In this document: piece by piece, positions 7,378 to 14,323 of the stretch | Layout of the letters: each line of letters begins with the position of its first letter | How positions within the stretch are numbered: position 1 is the first letter of the stretch | Assembly (NCBI RefSeq): GCF_004014875.1 | Contig: NZ_CP034929.1 | Location: 1,736,001-1,800,000 of the forward strand | Length of the DNA: 64,000 bases | Reading direction: 5' to 3' | Source: Nocardioides yefusunii | GTDB taxonomy: Bacteria; Actinomycetota; Actinomycetes; Propionibacteriales; Nocardioidaceae | The notes under the pieces: generated by a model | Database searches by the model: none | What the model saw: only the letters and a program-made list of their open reading frames with translations | Told to the model about the DNA's origin: nothing | Position numbers and translations under genes: made by a program

Positions 7378-9330
7378 TCAGTGAGGGGGACGCTCGTCGT
7401 GCACGCCGACGTGGCACAGCTCGACGAGTCCGCCAGGCAGGATCCAGTAGTGGATCCGACGCGCGGCCGCGGTCCCGGCCTGCAACGAGGCGCGCCACAG
7501 CGCAGCGCCATCGGCGCGGGTGACGTACGGACTACCGCCGGACTCGGACTCGCGGTAGCGATGCACCTCACGACTCGGCAGGGACGGCGCGAGCCCGCAG
7601 ACGATCTCCACCGTCACCGAGAGCACCTTGTCACGATACGACGCGCCGAGGCGCTCGACGCTGGCCAGGAACTGCTCACCGATCCGGAAGTCACCCAACG
7701 GCACCGACGCCTGCTCAGCCACCGGAATCCGACGCGCCCACGCACCGAGCACCGCATGCCTGAACCCGAATTCAGGATCGGCGAAGACCGCAGGCGCGTC
7801 CGCGGCACGCTCGGCGACCGCCTTGCGGAGCTGGGACCGCTGGTCGCGCAGTTGTTCGTTCAATGACTCCACGCGCGTTTCCAGCCGGGCGCGTTCTCGT
7901 TCGAGGAGGGCGAACTCCTGCAGCAGGGCGGCGAACTCAGCGGCTCCTGCGCCACCACCGCTCTTCCCCACTCGCGTCGGCGGCTTCAGGCCGGCCGGCG
8001 GGAGACGCACCGCGCCGGCGGGTGACGTGCTGTGCACCGGCTGCGGCGTCGCGGTAGGCCGCGGCGTCGCTGGCTTCGGGACACCAGGGCTCGGGAAACC
8101 AGGGCTCGGCGCAGCAGACTTGGAGGCGGCAGTCTTGGGGGCGGCAGCCGGCGTCATCACCACCGGCGTGGCCGTGAGCGGCACGGGCCGACGCCCCACC
8201 AGAGCGGCGGGCGTGGCGGCCACCGGGACAGCCGGGGGTTCACCGGTCTCGCGCTCCGCACGACGAACAGTGTCGAGCTCCCGCTTCGACGGAGTCGTCG
8301 CGGATCGCGGGATTCCGGGCACCCCCGGACGCTTGCGCGGCGGCGCCGGAACGGCCGGACGGGGCATCACAGCGCCAGGCGCGGCCGCGGGCACCGAAGC
8401 CGCGCCCTGTTCGGGCGCGCGCTCGACGAGCCACGCCGGCCCGCCCGGGAGGAGAGCTGCTGCGCGCACCGGTTCTTCGACAGGGACGTCGACCAGACGC
8501 ACGGCCCAGGCAGGAGGTCGCGTCACGACCACGGCACGCACCACGTCACCGGGGCTGTAGAGCGTCACCAGAGCTGCGTTCCCCCGGGCGGCGTCAGCGC
8601 CCTCCACCCGGACCTCCACGTCGGGGTGCAGTCGGACCACGAGATGGTCCTGCTCCACCCGCGCCACCTCGACGAGCACCACCCGACCGACCTTGTACGC
8701 CTTGAGGAACTGCGACGCGGGGCGCAGGGAGTCGTGGACATCGAGCCATCGACTGGCCGGGTCATGCAGTCCGGTGACCTGCTGCCCCTCGGAGACGAGT
8801 CGTTCCAGCGGAATGCCGGGCACCGTGAGAGCAGGGGTGATGCTGGCGAAACCGCCGGCGTCGAGGCGGACCAGAGCACGGTTGGCGACCGCTCCCTTGA
8901 CCACCCCGGTCACCCGACGACGTCCGGCGGCGATCCGGCCGCTGCGCCAGTTGGCGCGGGCCACCATCGCGAGGGCGTCGTCGACCAGAACGGCGGTGGC
9001 CACGGCGTCCGCGGGGACGGCAGGGAACCGGAGCGGGAAGCGCGTGGGGTCGTCGAGCCAGGCGCGCCCCGGCGGGTAGACCCGTCCTGCGCCACCGAGC
9101 ACCTGCGCTGCCTCGGGGATACGCGCACAGAACGCCCAGACCGCCTCACCGGTGGCCAGCAGGTGCACGTCGGCATCCCCACCGAGCGAGGTGAGGATCT
9201 CCTCGACGTCGAACCACGGCTGCGCCTCACCGGGCGGCGCGGTCAGGACCACCACCACCCGGGTACGTCCTGCGTCGGTCACGTTCCTGGCCAGGTCTTC
9301 GGCGGCCGCCGCGGTCGTCACAGTGTTCAC
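7378..9330 (-). CDS. Uncharacterised actinobacterial protein: N-terminal domain, S1-like region, coiled coil, conserved C-terminal domain
   Basis: A 650-aa protein whose function I cannot name. Residues 1-100 carry a motif I remember from actinobacterial hypothetical proteins (VVVVLTAPPGEAQPWFDVEE, then QVLGGAGRVYPPG). About residues 130-300 contain short beta-rich repeats (LYSPGDVVRAVVV) that look like S1/OB folds. A Pro/Ala-rich linker follows at about 305-455, then a coiled coil at about 463-510 (LLERERARLETRVESLNEQL) and a conserved C-terminal domain at 515-650 (DPEFGFRHAVLGAWARR and RADGAALWRASLQ). There is no membrane segment. GTG 9330 is preferred because TAGCGT lies 7 bases upstream; GTG 9384 is an alternative. 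It lies alone between two identical tRNA-Leu genes and is transcribed against them. Confidence 0.8.
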   Translation of the reverse strand: MNTVTTAAAAEDLARNVTDAGRTRVVVVLTAPPGEAQPWFDVEEILTSLGGDADVHLLATGEAVWAFCARIPEAAQVLGGAGRVYPPGRAWLDDPTRFPLRFPAVPADAVATAVLVDDALAMVARANWRSGRIAAGRRRVTGVVKGAVANRALVRLDAGGFASITPALTVPGIPLERLVSEGQQVTGLHDPASRWLDVHDSLRPASQFLKAYKVGRVVLVEVARVEQDHLVVRLHPDVEVRVEGADAARGNAALVTLYSPGDVVRAVVVTRPPAWAVRLVDVPVEEPVRAAALLPGGPAWLVERAPEQGAASVPAAAPGAVMPRPAVPAPPRKRPGVPGIPRSATTPSKRELDTVRRAERETGEPPAVPVAATPAALVGRRPVPLTATPVVMTPAAAPKTAASKSAAPSPGFPSPGVPKPATPRPTATPQPVHSTSPAGAVRLPPAGLKPPTRVGKSGGGAGAAEFAALLQEFALLERERARLETRVESLNEQLRDQRSQLRKAVAERAADAPAVFADPEFGFRHAVLGAWARRIPVAEQASVPLGDFRIGEQFLASVERLGASYRDKVLSVTVEIVCGLAPSLPSREVHRYRESESGGSPYVTRADGAALWRASLQAGTAAARRIHYWILPGGLVELCHVGVHDERPPH

Positions 9331-9337
9331 GCGCCCC

Positions 9338-9343
9338 ACGCTA
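9338..9343 (-). promoter_or_regulatory. -10 box, leaderless promoter of the 650-aa gene
   Basis: TAGCGT on the minus strand ends 7 bases before GTG 9330 and is the main reason for choosing that start. Confidence 0.45.
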
Positions 9344-9458
9344 GATCGCCACGCGGTGAAGACCGCAGGAACCGCTCGCACCACGCCGAGAACGTGCTCG
9401 TTTCCGCTACTCCCAGCAGCCGAAAACCCCCCGATTCTTCACTTCTGCCAGCCATGGG

Positions 9459-9581
9459 TAATGTTCTCTTTGTCAGCACGACAGACACCCTGTCCGGGTG
9501 GCGGAATAGGCAGACGCGCTAGCTTGAGGTGCTAGTGCCCGTATTAGGGCGTGGGGGTTCAAGTCCCCCCTCGGACACAGA
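9459..9581 (+). repeat. 123-bp direct repeat, copy 2 (tRNA-Leu with promoter)
   Basis: The second copy of the 7146-7268 segment, 122 of 123 bases identical. Sequence outside the repeat, including both terminator stems, is unrelated. Confidence 0.9.
9492..9577 (+). tRNA. tRNA-Leu (GAG), second copy
   Basis: Identical over all 86 nt to the tRNA-Leu at 7179-7264: anticodon GAG in the TTGAGGT loop, long variable arm, discriminator A, no encoded CCA. Confidence 0.96.
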
Positions 9582-9583
9582 AC

Positions 9584-9623
9584 AAGAACCCCGGTTCTCC
9601 TCCACGGAGAACCGGGGTTCTTC
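9584..9623 (+). terminator. Terminator of second tRNA-Leu
   Basis: A perfect 17-bp stem, AAGAACCCCGGTTCTCC with GGAGAACCGGGGTTCTT, 5-base loop, followed by CTGG. Its sequence differs from the terminator of copy 1. Confidence 0.85.
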
Positions 9624-9643
9624 TGGTTCCGGCCGTTGACGAC

Positions 9644-11797
9644 TCAGCGCCGGTGCAGCAGGAACGGCGTCCCGCCGAGGGCACGCAGCCCCCAGACGTC
9701 GACGACCGTCATGCCCAGGACGGTCTCGGCGTCGAGTCGCCGCAGTTCGTCACGCACCCACGGCCAGGGCTTGCGCGTACCCGGGGCGTACTCGACGACC
9801 CCCACCGGCAGACCGTCGATCAGCGAGACCCCGTCGCGCAGGACCATCGGCATGACTTCTTCGACTCCCCCACCGACCCGCGCTCGCAGCAGGTTGACCC
9901 CGTGCGCGTGCCCGTCGGCGTCGAGCGCGATCCGTTTGCCGTACCACCGGGGCAGGCCCACCAGGGCGAGACCCCGCGGCGCCACGCGCGTCAGGGGCGC
10001 GAGGAACGACGCCTCGTGGTCACCCACCAGGTCGGCGACCCGGACCGGATCGAGCCCTGACCAGGCGCGGCGGGCAGCGAACATCGAGCGGTGGGGCACG
10101 GGCACTCCAAGGGTGGGGGTGGCATCGGCAGCGTGGGTCGATGCTCGGGACCGGACAGGAGACGCCGGATGGCGCTCGAGGAATCGGGCAGCGAACCGCT
10201 CCGCGAAGGCGGTGATGGTGAGCGACGGATTCACGCCCAGGTTGGCAGGAATCACGCTGGCGTCAGCGATGTGGAGACCTGGGTGGCCGAAGACCTCGTG
10301 GTCGACGTCGACCACTCCTTCGGAGGCGTCACGACCCATCGCCGCGCCACCGAGCACGTGGGCCGTGATCGAGAGTCCGCCGACGCTCTCTCCGAGGAGG
10401 TTGAGCGGCGTGGATCCCGTGAGTTCGGCGTAGGTACGGGTGACCCGGTTGGCGATCGAGAGATTGCTGGGCGGTCGCGACCCGCCAACGAGACGTGAGG
10501 TGAGCACGCCGCGGCCACCGAGGAGCTTCGTCGTGCGCAGCTCGAGGGCGAGTTCACTGTCATGGCGCTGCATGGTGGTGAGCACCGTCAGGCGACGCAG
10601 GAAATCCTTCGCCGCACCGGTGCGCAGGTGCACCAACGGGTGACGCACCACAGCGCCGAGCACCCGACGTCGGCGACGAACGGGGGCGTCGTCGTCGACG
10701 AACGGACCGACCTGGGCGCGCATGTGCCACCCGCCCATGTAGCGGTTCTGGGTGGTGTGGGTGTCGTCGTCGGGATGAAAGTCGCTCGAGATAGTGGGAC
10801 CGCGCGAGAGGTCGCTGCCGGGCGGGTGCAGGACGGCCGTGATCGCCTCGGAGTTGGTCCGCACCCCCTGCCCGAGCCGCTCGGAGACCCGAGGGAGACC
10901 TCCTGCGACGCGGCTGCGGGCGAGGAGTTCGACGGTTCCCAGGACGCCGGCAGCGACGACGACGCGCGGTGCGGCGTAGGTGCGCTCCTCCCCTCGTCGC
11001 CAGGGGTGTGCGGCGTGCAGCACGTACCCACCGTCGACGAGCTCAGTGATGCGGTTAACGGTTTGCTCGGGGATGATCGTGGTCCCCGTGTGCTCGGCGA
11101 GGTGGAGGTAGTTCCGCGTCAACTGGTTCTTGGCGCCGTAGGGGCAGCCCAGCAGGCATTCGCCGCAGAGTCGGCAGCCCGTGCGGGCAGGCCCCTCTCC
11201 CCCGAAGAACGGGTCGGGCTCGGTGACTCCCGGCTGCCCGAAGTGGATCGCGACCGGCACCGGTCCGTAGGTGTGCTCGCGCCCCATGGCGGCCGCGGTG
11301 GCCAGGAGGTTGTCGTCCATGACGTCGCGGTGCGGGGTCTGCACACGGCCCAACATCCGCGCGGCGAGTGCGTAGGGTCCGCTGAGTTCGGCACGCCAGT
11401 CCGGCCCCAGGCGTGTCAGTGCGGGTTGGGCGTAGAAGTCGTCCCCTGCCTCGAGCAGGACCCCGGCCCACACGATCGACCCTCCCCCGACGCCGGCCCC
11501 GCCGATCACCGCGACATGGCGCAGGATCCGCTGCCAGAAGAAGCCACGCATCCCGAGCCCGGGCTGCCAGAGGTAGGCGCGCGGATCAGTGCGGGCACGC
11601 AGGAGGTCGGCGTCACTGAGGCGTCGTCCCTGCTCGAGCACCAGGACGCGATGCCCTGCCTCGCTCAGCCTCAGCGCCGTGACGGCGCCCCCGAAACCAC
11701 TGCCGATGACGATGACGTCGGCATCCCAGGGGCGACCTCCCCGGAGCCCCCGATCTGCCGTCGCCGGCACCCCTGCGGGTGCTTGCGTTCCCTCCAT
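9644..11797 (-). CDS. GMC-type FAD oxidoreductase (cholesterol-oxidase-like) with CxxCxxCxxxC motif
   Basis: A 717-aa flavoprotein. The FAD-binding GSGFGG is at residues 32-37, with the EQG acidic end of the Rossmann fold. A second flavin-contacting stretch is GGAGVGGGSIVWAG. The C-terminal GMC segment has AHVLGGAAMG (active-site histidine) and GLHIADASVIPANLGVNPS. C208, C211, C214 and C218 form C-x2-C-x2-C-x3-C followed by P, the classical [4Fe-4S] spacing. This motif is seen in a cholesterol-oxidase-like subgroup. About 130 residues beyond the GMC domain form an extra C-terminal domain. A sterol or other alcohol is a plausible substrate but unproven. ATG 11797 is chosen because TACGGT lies 6 bases upstream. 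Confidence 0.88.
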   Translation of the reverse strand: MEGTQAPAGVPATADRGLRGGRPWDADVIVIGSGFGGAVTALRLSEAGHRVLVLEQGRRLSDADLLRARTDPRAYLWQPGLGMRGFFWQRILRHVAVIGGAGVGGGSIVWAGVLLEAGDDFYAQPALTRLGPDWRAELSGPYALAARMLGRVQTPHRDVMDDNLLATAAAMGREHTYGPVPVAIHFGQPGVTEPDPFFGGEGPARTGCRLCGECLLGCPYGAKNQLTRNYLHLAEHTGTTIIPEQTVNRITELVDGGYVLHAAHPWRRGEERTYAAPRVVVAAGVLGTVELLARSRVAGGLPRVSERLGQGVRTNSEAITAVLHPPGSDLSRGPTISSDFHPDDDTHTTQNRYMGGWHMRAQVGPFVDDDAPVRRRRRVLGAVVRHPLVHLRTGAAKDFLRRLTVLTTMQRHDSELALELRTTKLLGGRGVLTSRLVGGSRPPSNLSIANRVTRTYAELTGSTPLNLLGESVGGLSITAHVLGGAAMGRDASEGVVDVDHEVFGHPGLHIADASVIPANLGVNPSLTITAFAERFAARFLERHPASPVRSRASTHAADATPTLGVPVPHRSMFAARRAWSGLDPVRVADLVGDHEASFLAPLTRVAPRGLALVGLPRWYGKRIALDADGHAHGVNLLRARVGGGVEEVMPMVLRDGVSLIDGLPVGVVEYAPGTRKPWPWVRDELRRLDAETVLGMTVVDVWGLRALGGTPFLLHRR

Positions 11798-11803
11798 GGC
11801 CAC

Positions 11804-11809
11804 ACCGTA
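11804..11809 (-). promoter_or_regulatory. -10 box, leaderless promoter of GMC oxidoreductase
   Basis: TACGGT on the minus strand ends 6 bases before ATG 11797. Confidence 0.45.
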
Positions 11810-11862
11810 GGTGATCAGGGTCACCCAGTCAGGCGAGTGTCGAGTTGTCCCGCCCCTGCGAC

Positions 11863-11868
11863 TAATCT
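11863..11868 (+). promoter_or_regulatory. -10 box, leaderless promoter of LysR-like gene
   Basis: TAATCT ends 6 bases before the ATG at 11875. Confidence 0.5.
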
Positions 11869-11874
11869 CGAACC

Positions 11875-12450
11875 ATGACGCTGCGACTCGGATTCGTTCC
11901 CGGAGCCACCCCTGACAAGTGGGCTCGCGCTTGGCGCGACCGCTCCCCGGAGCCGTTGGAGATGATCCTGCTGGAGGAGACCGACACCCCGCGGGCCGCT
12001 CTCGACGAGGACCGCGTCGACATGGTGCTGGGTCGGATGCCGATCGAGGGCGACGACCTCTTCTGCATCCCGCTCTACGAGGAGCAGCCCGTCGTCGTGG
12101 TCGGCAAGGAACACCCTGCGGCCGCCTACGACGAGCTCACCGCCGACGAGTTCGCCGACGAGCAGTGGGCACTGGGCGTGCCCGAGGGCATCACCTCCCG
12201 CGTCGAGCAGCTCCCGTTCCCGCCGATGACGTGGAAGGACGCGATCGAGGTCGCGGCCTCCGGCACCGCCGTCGTGCAGGTCCCGATGTCGGTGGCCCGT
12301 CTCTACCAGCGCAAGGACGTCAAGGCCGTCGCCGTCACCGATCTCCCGACGACGCGGATGGCGCTCGCGTGGCGCAAGGTCGACGACGGCGAGCGCACCC
12401 AGGCGTTCGTCGGCGTGGTGCGCGGCCGCACCACCCGCAGCTCGCGCTGA
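11875..12450 (+). CDS. Stand-alone LysR substrate-binding-like protein
   Basis: A 191-aa protein that begins directly with the first beta-strand of a LysR-type effector domain (MTLRLGFVPGATPDKWAR) and ends with a short Arg-rich tail. The order of strands, the VVVVGKEHPAAAYDELTADEF segment and TAVVQVPMSVARL match LysR co-inducer domains. The roughly 60-residue winged-helix DNA-binding domain is absent, and the leaderless -10 box leaves no room for one upstream. It may bind a small ligand or act as a partner protein. It is divergent from the GMC oxidoreductase. Confidence 0.85.
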   Translation: MTLRLGFVPGATPDKWARAWRDRSPEPLEMILLEETDTPRAALDEDRVDMVLGRMPIEGDDLFCIPLYEEQPVVVVGKEHPAAAYDELTADEFADEQWALGVPEGITSRVEQLPFPPMTWKDAIEVAASGTAVVQVPMSVARLYQRKDVKAVAVTDLPTTRMALAWRKVDDGERTQAFVGVVRGRTTRSSR

Positions 12451-12462
12451 TCCCACCCAGCG

Positions 12463-12504
12463 ACGTCACAGGCCCGCCACCCTGAGGGTGCGGGCCTGTG
12501 ACGT
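12463..12504. terminator. Bidirectional terminator
   Basis: Arms ACGTCACAGGCCCGCCACCC and GGGTGCGGGCCTGTGACGT (one bulge), loop TGA, between the convergent LysR-like and nucleosidase genes. Confidence 0.8.
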
Positions 12505-12514
12505 GCCGTACGGG

Positions 12515-13084
12515 TCAGTGCTGGGCGAGGTACTGCGTCACCCAGGCCCCGAGCTCGCGGGCGCTGGTGTCGACGGCCGCGGCCCAGTCCTTGGCGGCCT
12601 CGTCGGCGTTGTCGGAGACGTGCTTGACGACGACGACCTCGCGGCCGAACTCACGGGCGGTCCACGCCACGGCGTAGGCCTCCATGTCGACCAGGTGGGC
12701 CTCCTCGCCGAGGCTCTCGCGGATCTCGGGGTCATTGACGAAGAGGTCGCCCGAAGCCAGCATGATCTCGGAGTCACTGAGCTCCAGCACGTCGTGCGGC
12801 TCGTGGCCCAGGGCGCGGATGTCGTCGCCGTTCATGTCGTGGTTGAAGACGGTGCCCACGACGTGCAGGCCGCTCACGCCGTCACGGAGAGCACCCGCGG
12901 TGCCGATGTTGAGGACGGTGAGGTCGGGGATCTCGTCGAACTCGGTCAGGGCCCGGGCTAGACGTGCTGCGGCAGCAGTCTTGCCGATGCCGGTGATGAC
13001 CACCGGAATGCCTTCGGGGACGTGGGCGGCCTCGCCGACGACAGCGGCGACGACGAGGACGGAGGGGGTGCTGGACGAGCTCAC
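12515..13084 (-). CDS. Nucleosidase of the MTA/SAH nucleosidase - purine phosphorylase family
   Basis: A 189-aa phosphorylase/nucleosidase-fold protein. VVITGIGKTAAA and LNIGTAGAL correspond to the base/phosphate-binding loops, and LVDMEAYAVAWTA carries the Met-Glu pair that binds the ribose hydroxyls. D and N residues near HVSDNADEAAKDW match the catalytic aspartate region. It is shorter than typical MTA/SAH nucleosidases (about 230 aa), so the exact nucleoside is not certain. The start is GTG 13084 with AGGAG 7 bases upstream. It is divergent from the galactokinase gene. Confidence 0.85.
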   Translation of the reverse strand: MSSSSTPSVLVVAAVVGEAAHVPEGIPVVITGIGKTAAAARLARALTEFDEIPDLTVLNIGTAGALRDGVSGLHVVGTVFNHDMNGDDIRALGHEPHDVLELSDSEIMLASGDLFVNDPEIRESLGEEAHLVDMEAYAVAWTAREFGREVVVVKHVSDNADEAAKDWAAAVDTSARELGAWVTQYLAQH

Positions 13085-13137
13085 GGTGCGACTCCTGGAA
13101 CGACGGGGGTGCGCCCGGTCGGGGCGCGTCGCCAGCC

Positions 13138-13143
13138 TAGAGT
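13138..13143 (+). promoter_or_regulatory. -10 box, leaderless promoter of galactokinase
   Basis: TAGAGT ends 6 bases before GTG 13150. Confidence 0.45.
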
Positions 13144-13149
13144 TCGCTC

Positions 13150-14250
13150 GTGACCCACGCGCAGTTGACGGCCCCGCAGGACCTGACCGACGAGGTGATG
13201 TCGGTCTTCACCGACACCCACGGGACCGCACCCACCCGGGTCGCGCGAGCCGCCGGTCGGGTCAACCTGATCGGCGAGCACGTCGACTACCTCGGCGGCA
13301 CCTGCCTGCCGATCACGATCCCCTACGCCACCTGGGTGGCGGCGACCCTGCGCGAGGACGACGTCGTGCGGCTCACCTCCGCAGGACACGAGCCGTGGAC
13401 CGGACGCCGGGGCGATCTGGTCTCCGGCGGCGTTGAGGGGTGGGCGCGCTACGTCCTGGCCGCGTTGAATGAGTCCACCCACGACGGCGGTGTCGACCTG
13501 CACGTCACCTCGACCGTTCCCGTGGGCGCCGGACTCTCCAGCTCCGCGGCCCTGATCTGTGCGGTGCTGCGCGCCGTGGACGACCGCTCCGACCACGACC
13601 TCGTGGCTCCTGCGATCCGCGCCGAGACCGACGGCGTCGGCGTCCCGAGCGGCGGGATGGACCAGACCGTCTCGCTGCTCGCGACCGTGGGCCAAGCGTT
13701 GCGACTGAACTTCTCCACCGGGCGTCACGTGCAGGTCCCGTGGCTGCCGGGCACGGCCGGCCTGCAGGTGCTCGTCGTCGACACCGGCGTGCAGCACGCC
13801 AACGACGACGGTGCCTTCGCCCGCGTCCGCTCCCGTTCTGAAGAAGCGATGGCGGCCAAGGACCCCACCGCGCTCCCCTCCGACCTCGCTGCCGCCCACC
13901 GTCACGTCACCAGTGAGATCGCCCGTGTCGACGAGTTCGTCGACGCCGTGGTGAGCGGTGACTGGCGCGGCGTGGGTGCCGTCATGACCGCGTCGCACGG
14001 GAGCCTGCGTGACGATCTGGGCGTCTCGTGCCCCGAACTCGACGTCGTCGTCGAGACCGCTCTGGCCTCAGGCGCACTCGGCGCCCGGATGACCGGTGGT
14101 GGTTTCGGAGGGTGCGCGATCGCGTTGGTCCCGCGCGAACTCACCGAGACCTTGATCGCTGCGGTGGCTGACGCCTTCGCCGAGCGCGGTTGGAACACAC
14201 CGCGGTTCCTGATCGGAGACGCCGAGGGCCCCGCCACCCGACTCCTCTGA
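13150..14250 (+). CDS. galK: Galactokinase (GHMP kinase)
   Basis: A 366-aa GHMP kinase that phosphorylates galactose at C1 with ATP. The galactokinase signature GRVNLIGEHVDYLGG starts at residue 36 (V45 replaces the more usual Thr). The ATP-binding PVGAGLSSSAAL is at 124-135, the likely catalytic base is D171 in PSGGMDQTVS, and the C-terminal ARMTGGGFGG completes the active site. No galT, galE or galactose transporter is adjacent, which is unusual for a Leloir gene, so a related sugar substrate remains possible. GTG 13150 is fixed by its -10 box. Confidence 0.88.
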   Translation: MTHAQLTAPQDLTDEVMSVFTDTHGTAPTRVARAAGRVNLIGEHVDYLGGTCLPITIPYATWVAATLREDDVVRLTSAGHEPWTGRRGDLVSGGVEGWARYVLAALNESTHDGGVDLHVTSTVPVGAGLSSSAALICAVLRAVDDRSDHDLVAPAIRAETDGVGVPSGGMDQTVSLLATVGQALRLNFSTGRHVQVPWLPGTAGLQVLVVDTGVQHANDDGAFARVRSRSEEAMAAKDPTALPSDLAAAHRHVTSEIARVDEFVDAVVSGDWRGVGAVMTASHGSLRDDLGVSCPELDVVVETALASGALGARMTGGGFGGCAIALVPRELTETLIAAVADAFAERGWNTPRFLIGDAEGPATRLL

Positions 14251-14266
14251 GTCGGACGACGGGGCC
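14227..14266 (+). terminator. Terminator overlapping the galK stop codon
   Basis: A two-part stem, GGCCCCG with CGGGGCC outside and CGACTC with GAGTCG inside, loop CTCT. The TGA of galK lies within the hairpin. Confidence 0.65.
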
Positions 14267-14290
14267 TTGCCCGGTGTGGCCGGGTCAGCT

Positions 14291-14323
14291 GGTCACTTCG
14301 CCGGTCACTTCGCCGGTCACTTC
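14291..14323. repeat. 12-bp tandem repeat at acyl-CoA dehydrogenase stop
   Basis: GGTCACTTCGCC occurs twice in full and a third time truncated. The third unit overlaps the stop codon (14317-14319) of the minus-strand gene, so the array is just 3' of it. Confidence 0.85.

Noticed and set aside
7146..9581. Integrative element with attL/attR at the tRNA-Leu genes
   Set aside because: There is no integrase or other mobility gene, the repeats include the whole tRNA and its promoter rather than only a 3' end, and the enclosed gene has host-like codon use.
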